Positions 1 to 6,572 of a stretch of 32,341 bases of DNA are shown in pieces. The translations under genes were made by a program, and so were the position numbers. Positions within the stretch are counted from its first letter, which is position 1. Each line of letters opens with the position of its first letter. This DNA comes from Thermoplasmatales archaeon. GTDB taxonomy: Archaea; Thermoplasmatota; Penumbrarchaeia; Penumbrarchaeales; Penumbrarchaeaceae. A model generated the notes under the pieces. That model worked only from the letters and a program-made list of their open reading frames with translations, did no database searches and was not told the DNA's origin. The DNA lies in assembly GCA_030595715.1 (NCBI GenBank), contig JAUVCN010000023.1, positions 1 to 32,341 of the forward strand. Direction: 5' to 3'.

Positions 1-163
1 TATTCCCAACAATTATTGCAATAGAGAAGGCAAAAGCAAGATAGCCCATCAATATGATAGCTAACATTACATCATTTAGACCTAATACTACACCTACAAT
101 TAAAGATAAGCCGAGCCCTAGAGAAACGGAAACACTCCATATGAATATCAAAAAGAATTTCAT
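1..163 (-). CDS. Partial small membrane protein (C-terminus outside window)
   Basis: Reading the minus strand from an ATG at 163 gives an open frame of 54 codons that runs off the left edge. It starts MKFFLIFIWSVSVSLGLGLS and is almost entirely hydrophobic, with two likely membrane segments: a signal-like first helix (residues about 2-27) and a second one (about 32-53). An in-frame stop lies only nine codons upstream (TGA, then AAA TGG AGC), so the start is well bounded; no clear Shine-Dalgarno sequence is visible. No family is recognised. A plus-strand frame at 54-314 overlaps it but has no protein-like character. The second strand of support is that a diverged 28-bp repeat lies about 45 bp upstream, as it also does upstream of two neighbouring minus-strand genes. 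Confidence 0.6.
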   Translation of the reverse strand, partial: MKFFLIFIWSVSVSLGLGLSLIVGVVLGLNDVMLAIILMGYLAFAFSIAIIVGN

Positions 164-207
164 ATTTATAGGATCACAGCTCCATTTTCAATTCAATCTC
201 CTGAATT

Positions 208-235
208 GCCTTTTCCGTCCAATCTGGGAAACTCC
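208..235 (-). repeat. Diverged 28-bp repeat, copy 1
   Basis: First of three related stretches in the left 1.6 kb. The shared core on the plus strand is CCTTTTCCGTCC followed about 6-7 bases later by GGAAA. This copy matches copy 2 at about 20 of 28 positions by eye. It lies upstream of the membrane gene starting at 163. On the minus strand one frame reads FPDWTEKAIQEIELKMEL and stops 12 bases before that start. Confidence 0.45.
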
Positions 236-280
236 TCCCCTTCTTTTATTCTTTTCTCTCTTGGAGTATGATAATATATT

Positions 281-538
281 TTATAGTTCTCTTTCGTATA
301 TATTTCTTCGATGACCTACTGCTACAACCCATAATTCATCTCTGTCCCTTCTCCAGTCTATGATGGCTCTGTAATCACCAATTCTTAGGCTGAAATATGG
401 ATATCCTTTTAGTGGTTTGAGATGGTGATCCGGCCATTCCTTAATCATTTTCAACTTGGTATTGATCCTTTTTCGGGTTTCTCTTTCCAAATTTCTATAT
501 TGGTTAAGAGCAGGATCGGTGAATAATATTTCAGTCAT
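281..538 (-). CDS. RelE-family toxin (mRNA interferase type)
   Basis: An 85-residue protein with the features of RelE/ParE-superfamily toxins: a short beta strand at the N-terminus (EILFTDPALNQYRNL), a basic helical segment (residues 20-35), then the beta sheet with the typical motif LRIGDYRAII (about 51-60) and the C-terminal VGHRRNIYEREL. RelE toxins cleave mRNA, usually at the ribosome, and are held inactive by an antitoxin made from the gene before. Here the start ATG (538) overlaps the end of the antitoxin gene by 8 bp (ATGACTGA), so translation is probably coupled. The late VGHRRNIY segment carries the basic and aromatic residues expected at the RNase site. Whether it acts as an mRNase or, as in ParE, on gyrase cannot be told from sequence; the RelE form is favoured. 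Confidence 0.87.
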   Translation of the reverse strand: MTEILFTDPALNQYRNLERETRKRINTKLKMIKEWPDHHLKPLKGYPYFSLRIGDYRAIIDWRRDRDELWVVAVGHRRNIYEREL

Positions 539-770
539 CTAGTTCCTGCTCTACTTCTTCCAGTGATGTTCCAATTCCCTTATCAACCTGCATTTTTCCT
601 TCTTTGATCATCCTTAGAGTTTCTTCGGATAAGCGATTTTCATCTTCGATCAGATGTCTTATTGCATCACGAACCATTTCACTCTTGTTCATGTAGTACG
701 GGTGGGTTTCAAGAAATTCTTCTATTTTGGAATCCATTCGATTGGTTATCTTTACGTTAATTGCAGTCAA
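531..770 (-). CDS. Ribbon-helix-helix antitoxin
   Basis: A 79-residue partner of the RelE-type toxin. The first 45 residues fit a ribbon-helix-helix DNA-binding fold: a short basic beta strand (AINVKITNRM), helix A (DSKIEEFLET), a turn and helix B (NKSEMVRDAIRHLIEDE). The acidic C-terminal tail (about 48-79) is where such antitoxins wrap the toxin. The start appears to be a TTG at 768-770, with a GGTGA Shine-Dalgarno sequence about five bases upstream; no in-frame ATG is available before the next promoter element. Two perfect 11-bp repeats just upstream fit autorepression by the antitoxin or the toxin-antitoxin complex. Confidence 0.87.
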   Translation of the reverse strand: MTAINVKITNRMDSKIEEFLETHPYYMNKSEMVRDAIRHLIEDENRLSEETLRMIKEGKMQVDKGIGTSLEEVEQELDD

Positions 771-775
771 TATAT

Positions 776-797
776 CACCATGGTAACACCATGGTAA
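776..797 (-). promoter_or_regulatory. Tandem operator of the toxin-antitoxin operon
   Basis: Two perfect, directly adjacent copies of CACCATGGTAA (776-786 and 787-797). Each contains the palindrome ACCATGGT, so two dimer sites sit one helical turn apart. They cover the expected transcription start and touch the ribosome-binding site of the antitoxin gene. Ribbon-helix-helix repressors typically bind such tandem sites cooperatively; the assignment to this antitoxin is inference from position. Confidence 0.7.
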
Positions 798-804
798 TAT
801 GCTC

Positions 805-816
805 TATATATTATAA
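805..816 (-). promoter_or_regulatory. TATA box of the toxin-antitoxin operon
   Basis: TATATATTATAA on the plus strand, TTATAATATATA on the coding strand. It is about 25 bp before position 784, which falls inside the tandem operator, so a bound repressor would block transcription start. Confidence 0.6.
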
Positions 817-874
817 TTGCAGAATCATTCCATTTTTACAGTCTTATTGAAAAATATTCAAGTCTAAAAATTTT

Positions 875-902
875 CCCTTTTCCGTCCATTTCAGGAAATC
901 CT
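875..902 (-). repeat. Diverged 28-bp repeat, copy 2
   Basis: Second copy of the 28-bp sequence, closest to copy 1 (CCTTTTCCGTCCA is identical in both). It lies between the membrane gene ending at 1002 and the toxin-antitoxin promoter. A minus-strand frame through it reads DFLKWTEKGKFLDLN, sharing W-T-E-K with copy 1. Confidence 0.45.
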
Positions 903-1001
903 TTCCGAGATCTCCTGCAATGCTTGAATGGTGTTCTTGTTGCTTAACTGGTTGTATCACTTTGGGGGTTCACTCCAATATTATAAATATTCACGTATTA
1001 T

Positions 1002-1463
1002 CTAAATTTTCAATCCTTCTTTCTTTCTTTTATTAAGTTGAAAGCAAAGAATGAGACAAATTCCAATAAAGAATGCAGTCGGGAGATTGAGAGTCAAAAC
1101 TGATAATACAAGCGATACTATGAATACCCCAATTGCAGGTTTTATTAGTTTCACCATTGAAAGAATAAATCCAATTGTGAATAATGGTAACGGGATCGTT
1201 ACATAGAAAATCACATCACGATATGAATTTGCAGTTATCCAATTTGTTGCCATGTAATATTGGTATAGACAAAAAGCGATCACTCCACCAGCTAATAACA
1301 TGTAAATGATGAAGATTATTGCAATTCCCGGTCTTCTTAGAAAAATACTATCGTTAGGAACTGTATCAATGATCACACTATTCTTTTTCAATTCACCTGT
1401 TTGAAGATCGAAATTTTTTACAGGAGTATACCCTGCTGTAGGATCATAGCTATCATCTGACAT
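1002..1463 (-). CDS. Small four-helix membrane protein, unknown function
   Basis: A 153-residue protein with a polar, cytoplasmic-looking N-terminus of about 45 residues (MSDDSYDPTAGYTPVKNFDL) and four predicted membrane segments at roughly 46-70, 82-107, 110-126 and 127-143, ending in a basic tail (NKRKKEGLKI). A GGAGGG Shine-Dalgarno sequence lies about five bases before the ATG. The stop is TAG; the first seven codons after it would extend the frame only briefly to a TAA. No family is recognised. The gene is AT-rich, as are its neighbours, and stands alone between a toxin-antitoxin pair and a regulator, so it is likely accessory DNA. Confidence 0.7.
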   Translation of the reverse strand: MSDDSYDPTAGYTPVKNFDLQTGELKKNSVIIDTVPNDSIFLRRPGIAIIFIIYMLLAGGVIAFCLYQYYMATNWITANSYRDVIFYVTIPLPLFTIGFILSMVKLIKPAIGVFIVSLVLSVLTLNLPTAFFIGICLILCFQLNKRKKEGLKI

Positions 1464-1536
1464 TATATCCCTCCAATCTTTTTCTCTTAATGATCTCTTC
1501 CCGTGAAATTAAGAATACCTTTTCTTCTTTCGTCAT
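1453..1536 (-). CDS. Possible 27-residue leader ORF
   Basis: A minus-strand ATG at 1536 opens a 27-codon frame (begins MTKEEKVFLISREEIIKRKR) that ends in a TGA overlapping the start of the four-helix membrane gene by 11 bases. The predicted peptide is an amphipathic, highly charged helix. It has no good Shine-Dalgarno sequence, and another short frame ends at its ATG with an ATGA overlap. It may be a leader peptide, the remnant of a longer gene, or chance. Confidence 0.22.
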   Translation of the reverse strand: MTKEEKVFLISREEIIKRKRLEGYNVR

Positions 1537-1795
1537 AGTAGATATTTCATTTCTCCCCAATCTGATTTGCCTTTTCCAGCAATTTCCGGTAACACCTTTT
1601 CACCATTTAGATTTTACCTCTTTCGGCGAGAATAAGGGTAATGGCGAGGTCCTTTTTATCTAATGGACCTGTGATGAAGAAAAATGCAGATGACAGGAGA
1701 GATCAAAGGATCATTCACCATGATACCGATCTTTACAATAATATTGAACTTTGATACTTGCAAGATCCTTCGATGGTATTTCGATTCCGATAATT
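1537..1795. other. Intergenic region holding repeat copy 3
   Basis: About 260 bp without a convincing gene. It contains the third 28-bp repeat copy (1569-1596). No tRNA-like fold, strong hairpin or T-tract terminator was seen. A plus-strand frame at 1751-2038 enters the gene on the other strand and is not protein-like. Confidence 0.4.
1569..1596 (-). repeat. Diverged 28-bp repeat, copy 3
   Basis: Third and most diverged copy. CCTTTTCC and the later GG.AA are kept, about 19 of 28 positions agreeing with copy 2 by eye. It lies about 105 bp upstream of the membrane gene starting at 1463, a spacing similar to that of copy 2 from the antitoxin start. Confidence 0.4.
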
Positions 1796-2284
1796 CTAAC
1801 TTTCCTGATGTTTGCAGATGGCAACCAGGGATCTCTCTTTGATATCGATATCCTTCATATCCCTGTCACTGAGGAATATCATATTATGATCCTGATGATG
1901 ATACATATCTTTCAGACCATTTACTCTAACAAGGCTGTTCTTATTTCCATGAAAAACATCTATCTTATCACCGTTCCTCAATTCAAGATAGGACATCAAG
2001 AATTCAGGGATCAAGGCGTTTCCATCTGCCTGCATTGACTCACTGGACACACGGACCTTTTTTGTATCTTTGTACTTGGTTGCAATTTTCGGATCTATTT
2101 CATCAAGTTTTTGAAATATTTTTATTTTGATATCATGTTCTGTCATTCCCTTATGTTTCTCGATATCTTTGGCAATCCCCTTTGCGGTTATATGGTCCAA
2201 TCCCACAGTTTCAAGGGATCCCACGATATAGGACCTGTGAAATCTTTCCATCTCTCCGTCCTCCAATTTCACTTTAACTGACAT
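1796..2284 (-). CDS. ATP-cone protein with AbrB-like C-terminal domain (probable nucleotide-sensing regulator)
   Basis: 162 residues when started at the ATG at 2284, which has a strong AAGGAGGAG Shine-Dalgarno sequence eight bases upstream; a longer frame to 2320 would begin inside an operator-like palindrome. Residues about 3-72 match the ATP-cone pattern: a charged beta hairpin (VKVKLEDGEMERFHRSYIVG), helices with GLDHITAKGIAKDIEKH, then T-E-H-D-I and a final helix with DPKIATKY. ATP-cones sense ATP/dATP in ribonucleotide reductase and in the regulator NrdR. Residues about 76-122 resemble a SpoVT/AbrB swapped hairpin: VRVSS, ALIP, LELRNGDKIDVF. The remaining 40 residues are not recognised. 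There is no zinc ribbon, so this is not NrdR. The gene is divergent from nadA. ATP-cone assignment is good; the AbrB call is weaker; the regulator role is inference. Confidence 0.72.
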   Translation of the reverse strand: MSVKVKLEDGEMERFHRSYIVGSLETVGLDHITAKGIAKDIEKHKGMTEHDIKIKIFQKLDEIDPKIATKYKDTKKVRVSSESMQADGNALIPEFLMSYLELRNGDKIDVFHGNKNSLVRVNGLKDMYHHQDHNMIFLSDRDMKDIDIKERSLVAICKHQES

Positions 2285-2300
2285 TGTATCACTCCTCCTT

Positions 2301-2322
2301 CTGTGATAAAAGAATATCACAG
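2301..2322 (-). promoter_or_regulatory. Perfect palindrome at the ATP-cone gene promoter (probable operator)
   Basis: CTGTGATA and TATCACAG, 8-bp arms with a 6-bp spacer (AAAGAA), no mismatches. It sits 17 bp before the start codon of the ATP-cone gene and overlaps the transcription start expected from the TATA box at 2343-2351. Position and symmetry fit an operator for a dimeric repressor, possibly the gene's own product. Confidence 0.6.
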
Positions 2323-2342
2323 TGGTAATACATGGGAGAGAG

Positions 2343-2351
2343 TTTTATAAA
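2343..2351 (-). promoter_or_regulatory. TATA box of the ATP-cone gene
   Basis: TTTATAAAA on the coding strand, placing the start of transcription near 2318-2322, within the palindrome. Confidence 0.5.
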
Positions 2352-2407
2352 TCATTTATTGAACTGTGCAGTTCTCGATCGTCATCATCAAATCTTCCGG
2401 ATGGGCC

Positions 2408-2420
2408 GATCGGTCCGATC
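2408..2420. promoter_or_regulatory. Perfect inverted repeat between the ATP-cone gene and nadA
   Basis: GATCGG, one T, then CCGATC: a perfect 13-bp dyad in the shared upstream region. A second inverted repeat with 6-bp arms (GTTAAT/ATTAAC) spans 2454-2475, nearer to nadA. Both may be protein-binding sites for the divergent promoters; neither has the same sequence as the palindrome at 2301-2322. Confidence 0.4.
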
Positions 2421-2490
2421 TACCGTTATTGTGTGAGGGAACACGAAGACCTGGTTAATAATGCTATTAATTAACATGCCAATGACGAAA

Positions 2491-2500
2491 CATTAATAAT
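2491..2500 (+). promoter_or_regulatory. TATA box of nadA
   Basis: CATTAATAAT lies about 27 bp before the nadA ATG at 2522, and no Shine-Dalgarno sequence precedes that ATG. The spacing points to a leaderless transcript. Confidence 0.45.
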
Positions 2501-2521
2501 CGTGTCCTTATTGCATCGCTC

Positions 2522-3430
2522 ATGGGAGACCTGTCTTCTGTACAAAAGAGGATCCGGGACCTCGCTGCAGAAAAGGATGTCATCATTCTCGCCCATAATT
2601 ATCAGGTCCCAGAGATCCAGGATATTGCGGACATCGTAGGGGATTCCCTCGTTCTTGCCCTGAAGGCCCGGAACGTGACCCAATCGACAATTCTTTTCTG
2701 TGGTGTTGATTTCATGGCAGAGTCCGCCAAGGCCCTCTCACCCGAAAAGAGGGTGATCCATCCTGTTCCCGATTCACAATGTCCCATGGCACACATGGTC
2801 GATGTCGAAGGTCTGCAGTCATATAGGGAAGAACATCCCGGTGCTCCGGTGGTCACCTATGTGAACTCCACAGCCGAGATCAAGGCCCATACGGATATCT
2901 GCTGCACATCTGCAAATGCTGTCAAAGTGGTCAGGTCCTTGAAGGAAGATGAGATAATATTCGTTCCCGACTCCAATCTCGGAGCATATGTCCAATCCCA
3001 GGTCCCAGGAAAGAAGGTCCATCTCTGGCCCGGATACTGTCATGTTCACAACGATATAACCACTGATCAGATCCTTCAGGCAAAGAAGGACCATCCTGAT
3101 GCTCTGGTGATGGTCCATCCGGAATGCAGGATGGATGTCATCGATCTTGCTGACAAGGTAGCTTCCACAGAGGGAATGATCAGGTTCTCGGCCTCGAGTG
3201 ATGGAAAGGAGTTCATAGTTGGTACAGAGGAGGGCCTTGTCCACCGCCTTGAAAAGGAGGTCCCGGGTAAGATCTTTCATAGATTGGAAACTGCCGTCTG
3301 TCCCAATATGAAGAAGATCACACTATATGATGTTCTGAAGGCACTTGAGAATATGGGGCCCACGGTCGAGCTGGACCCGGAGATAATTGAACGGAACAAA
3401 GCGCCTCTTGAAAGGATGCTGGCACTTTAA
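2522..3430 (+). CDS. nadA: Quinolinate synthase NadA
   Basis: 302 residues, the usual length. NadA condenses iminoaspartate with dihydroxyacetone phosphate to quinolinate, the first ring of NAD, using a 4Fe-4S cluster. The three expected cluster cysteines are visible: Cys60 (ILFCGVDFMAES), Cys173 (GYCHVHNDIT) and Cys260 (TAVCPNM). Further conserved motifs are LAHNYQ (24-29), CCTSANAV (127-134), FVPDSNLG (147-154) and VHPECRMDV (198-206). No aspartate oxidase/dehydrogenase or NadC gene is nearby, so the rest of the pathway must be elsewhere. The transcript seems leaderless, and a T-tract terminator follows. It is divergent from an ATP-cone regulator-like gene, with inverted repeats between them, which suggests but does not prove control of NAD synthesis by nucleotide level. 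Confidence 0.96.
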   Translation: MGDLSSVQKRIRDLAAEKDVIILAHNYQVPEIQDIADIVGDSLVLALKARNVTQSTILFCGVDFMAESAKALSPEKRVIHPVPDSQCPMAHMVDVEGLQSYREEHPGAPVVTYVNSTAEIKAHTDICCTSANAVKVVRSLKEDEIIFVPDSNLGAYVQSQVPGKKVHLWPGYCHVHNDITTDQILQAKKDHPDALVMVHPECRMDVIDLADKVASTEGMIRFSASSDGKEFIVGTEEGLVHRLEKEVPGKIFHRLETAVCPNMKKITLYDVLKALENMGPTVELDPEIIERNKAPLERMLAL

Positions 3431-3470
3431 CGGCTTCCGATAGTCCGTTGATAATCTGGGAAAATGAACA

Positions 3471-3491
3471 TATTTTTTCTTTTTTTTTTAT
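3471..3491 (+). terminator. T-tract terminator after nadA
   Basis: A run of thymines broken only by a C, with A at each end (TATTTTTTCTTTTTTTTTATT), starting about 40 bp after the nadA stop. Archaeal RNA polymerase stops at such tracts without needing a hairpin. Confidence 0.6.
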
Positions 3492-3543
3492 TAAATTCGA
3501 AACCAGTTTGGAGTTCGTACTATCATACGATCATAAGAAATTC

Positions 3544-3551
3544 TTTTATAT
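3544..3551 (+). promoter_or_regulatory. TATA box of the surface-protein gene
   Basis: TTTTATAT about 50 bp before the ATG at 3598. It predicts a short leader carrying the GGGAGGA Shine-Dalgarno sequence at 3584-3590. Confidence 0.4.
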
Positions 3552-3597
3552 CTCAACATCACGTAGTCTTTACATATCCAATTGGGAGGATCAAGAT

Positions 3598-6570
3598 ATG
3601 AGGTGGACAAGATCTCTGATAATAGCGCTGGCACTTGTGATGGTATCTTTATTGCCTCTGTTAGCATATGAAGGGGTGGCCGATGAGCCTCCGTCAAGAG
3701 CACCCGATAAATACGGTTCGATCACATCGGACGAGACCTGGTCAGGCCCCCTTGCTGTTTCTGATGTCACGATCGAGGAGAATGTGACCGTCACCATCAG
3801 CAATGGGGCGGTCATCAGCATGTATGATGGGGCGGAGATATGGGTCAGGGGGACATTGTTGGTTCAGGGGTCGGAGGCTGCTTCCGATGTGGTGACCTTC
3901 AAACTATCCTTCGGATCCTACTGGGACGGTATCGTTATCAATGATACCGGAACCGCCGACATCCAGAATGCCTCTTTCTCGGGAGGTCATAATTATATTG
4001 TTATCCGGGGAGACGATGTGAGGTTGAAGAACGTTCTCTTCGACACCGGATGGTCCGGTGTCTCCGTATTTGGTGGAAGTGGACATGATATTGATTATAT
4101 TCTCGGGAAATACATGAACAATGTGCTGTTGGTCCAATCGAATACGGGTCCTATTGACATTTTTTGGGTCAGGGGGATCGAGGTTACCTACGAGGTCGTC
4201 CATCTGAGCAATGTCCATGATGTCACCGTTGGGTCAATATTCTCATCTGATTCCGGAACCGGATTGAGGATCGATGGTGGCTGCGGTGGTGAATGCGGCA
4301 ATATTACAATAAACAGGATCATTGTCAATCAGACATCACCCGCGGACCCGGGTTCAAATGGGGTCGTTCTCTGGGGACCCGTCCATGGCCTCTACCTGAA
4401 TGATGTCGGGTTAGGTACTCTCTCTACAGGGATGGACATCAATACGGATCCCGGTTCAACGGTGACAGTGAGGAACCTGATCACGGACGGATCGGTTTTC
4501 ACTCTTTTCAACCTTGACCAGGATGTCCACGGCATCGACATGGAAGTCTTCGATTCGGTTCTTGAAGCAAGCGGTGATATTGTGAACCTGAGATCGGATA
4601 CTGCAGATGTTCACCTGAACGCGATAAGCTCCAGGATAGAACCAGGTTCAATAACCCTCCTGGGTGAAGCTCTGTTCAATGTCAGCTGGTATCTAAATCT
4701 CACCTTCCAGGATGGAGCTTTCAACCCCATGGACTGCACCCTGAATACTTACCATCACGGAGGAGGCCTGTTCTCATCTTTTCATATGCCCGATGGTGAG
4801 GGTCAGATGATCCTGCCCGAACGTTCGATTTTCGAGACAGGACAAACTATCCATTACTTCGATCTCGACCTTGTCGTTCCGAACGACGTTCCTGTCGTGT
4901 ATATGCTGGAAGAGAACATCAACATCGACGAGAACAACGATCTGTTCTTTGTATTTGACATTCCACCCTACAACGATATGCAGGATGAGATCGAGTTCGA
5001 GGAGGATGGGGTCTATGAGGTGAACCTGTCGGTTTTCTTCCATGATCTCGAGAACGATCTGACCTACGATATTTCTGCAGGACCTGAACTCGACCCGATA
5101 TACATGGGTGGAGGACCTTACCCCTTGCTGATCATCGAAACAGTTGAAGATGATTGGAATGGTGTATCCTGGGTGAATATCATTGCCATCGATGGTGCCG
5201 GGAACACTACCTCTGCAAACGTCACGGTCACTGTAATTCAGGTGAACGATATCCCTTTCTTCATAGATGATGTTCCGGTCCTGACCATGGAAGAGGACAC
5301 CATCATCTTCATCAATTTCACCGGTCTGGTGGTGGATGTGGATGGTGATGAGGTACTGATGACCACAACAATAGCGGAGAACTGCACACTTTCCTGGGAT
5401 GGGTCGAACCTCACGATCGAACCGGACGAGAACTGGTTCGGTATACTTGATATCGAACTGAACATTACCGATGAGATCGGATACACACTTCATAATATGA
5501 AGGTCAACGTGACCCCTGTTGATGACATGCCAACTGCCGTTGTCAGGATCATGAATGGTTCGGAAGCGATCTTCGGGACATTCCCTGTTAATGAGACTAT
5601 CTCCATTGACACCTATATCTTTACCCTTGAGGAGGATTCTGAGATATCATTCTGGATAGATGCGATCGATATCGAGGGAGATCCCATCATATACGGGTAC
5701 AACGGGTCGGTGCTCACCTTCGGTAACCTCATCCAGGGAAATGATACCTGGCCCATGAACTTCACATTCGCTCCCCTCGAGAACGCATTTGGAACGATCG
5801 ATACGATCCTGTATCTTGCATACGGGGAGGAAGGACACGTTGATGATGTGGAGATATCCGTGAGGTTCGATATCACACCTGTCAACGATGCACCTGTCCT
5901 TGATGCACCGGTTGATTGGCATTATTCGATCGAGGAGGGTGTGGAGCCTGTGATCGATATATCTGCAATGATCTCCGATGTCGATGAGGACGCGCTCTCG
6001 ATCACCGTACATCCCGAGAGCTTCGCTTCTGTCATTGGAACCAGGATAACATTGACGATACCAGACGATGTTGCAGAGGACGACGTGGAACTGCTCATCA
6101 ATATCTCCGATGGGCAACTGAGCGATTCCGCGGTTCTCAAAGTATTCCTTCTACCTGGGACCATACCTTTACCAGAACCCGCTCTGGACGTGGACAGTCT
6201 TGAGATAGTTCCGGGAACCGATGGATGGACCATCAATGTCTATGGCGTGGAGGGTCAGACGATATACATTGTCGTGGAGGATGGAGCGGGGAACACGGAG
6301 ATATATCCATTGACATACAAGGATGGGAAGTATCACACGATGATCTACGGAGAGTTCCATGATGACGGTGATAGGATATATCTGTCGGACAATCCCGGCG
6401 GAGGGGAGATACTGCCATCTTTTTCGGAGAGCCTTCCTGAGCTTGCAGAGGTTGATGAAGGGACAGACTGGGCCCTATACCTGATCATTGGTGTTCTTCT
6501 GGTGATGGTGCTGATCGTTATCGTCTTCCTGATATCGAGGTCCAGGCGAGACGAGTATTACGAGGAATGA
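3598..6570 (+). CDS. Large beta-helix and cadherin-like cell-surface protein, C-terminal membrane anchor
   Basis: 990 residues when started at the ATG at 3598, chosen because GGGAGGA lies eight bases before it and a classic signal peptide follows (RSLIIALALVMVSLLPLLA); the frame opens 50 codons earlier, with no protein-like sequence there. Residues about 40-400 are short repeats rich in G, N, D and V typical of a right-handed parallel beta helix. Residues about 440-890 hold about four Ig/cadherin-like modules of the tandem-95 kind, marked by V-N-D-I/A-P and DVDGDE or DVDEDA at their borders; many N-x-T/S sites could be glycosylated. A membrane helix (about 956-979) and a short tail SRSRRDEYYEE end the protein. 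Probable role: adhesion, polysaccharide binding or cell-envelope structure. It ends 2 bp before a convergent gene. Confidence 0.85.
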   Translation: MRWTRSLIIALALVMVSLLPLLAYEGVADEPPSRAPDKYGSITSDETWSGPLAVSDVTIEENVTVTISNGAVISMYDGAEIWVRGTLLVQGSEAASDVVTFKLSFGSYWDGIVINDTGTADIQNASFSGGHNYIVIRGDDVRLKNVLFDTGWSGVSVFGGSGHDIDYILGKYMNNVLLVQSNTGPIDIFWVRGIEVTYEVVHLSNVHDVTVGSIFSSDSGTGLRIDGGCGGECGNITINRIIVNQTSPADPGSNGVVLWGPVHGLYLNDVGLGTLSTGMDINTDPGSTVTVRNLITDGSVFTLFNLDQDVHGIDMEVFDSVLEASGDIVNLRSDTADVHLNAISSRIEPGSITLLGEALFNVSWYLNLTFQDGAFNPMDCTLNTYHHGGGLFSSFHMPDGEGQMILPERSIFETGQTIHYFDLDLVVPNDVPVVYMLEENINIDENNDLFFVFDIPPYNDMQDEIEFEEDGVYEVNLSVFFHDLENDLTYDISAGPELDPIYMGGGPYPLLIIETVEDDWNGVSWVNIIAIDGAGNTTSANVTVTVIQVNDIPFFIDDVPVLTMEEDTIIFINFTGLVVDVDGDEVLMTTTIAENCTLSWDGSNLTIEPDENWFGILDIELNITDEIGYTLHNMKVNVTPVDDMPTAVVRIMNGSEAIFGTFPVNETISIDTYIFTLEEDSEISFWIDAIDIEGDPIIYGYNGSVLTFGNLIQGNDTWPMNFTFAPLENAFGTIDTILYLAYGEEGHVDDVEISVRFDITPVNDAPVLDAPVDWHYSIEEGVEPVIDISAMISDVDEDALSITVHPESFASVIGTRITLTIPDDVAEDDVELLINISDGQLSDSAVLKVFLLPGTIPLPEPALDVDSLEIVPGTDGWTINVYGVEGQTIYIVVEDGAGNTEIYPLTYKDGKYHTMIYGEFHDDGDRIYLSDNPGGGEILPSFSESLPELAEVDEGTDWALYLIIGVLLVMVLIVIVFLISRSRRDEYYEE

Positions 6571-6572
6571 TC

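Noticed and set aside
54-314. Plus-strand 86-codon ORF at the left end
   Set aside because: Composition is not protein-like and it overlaps a clearly hydrophobic minus-strand frame from 163.
1751-2038. Plus-strand ORF over the 3' end of the ATP-cone gene
   Set aside because: Antisense shadow; the minus strand has a strong Shine-Dalgarno sequence and a known domain.
4774-5493. 239-codon minus-strand ORF opposite the beta-helix protein
   Set aside because: It is the mirror of Asp/Ile-rich codons of the surface protein, His/Asp/Ile-heavy, with no start signals or recognisable family.
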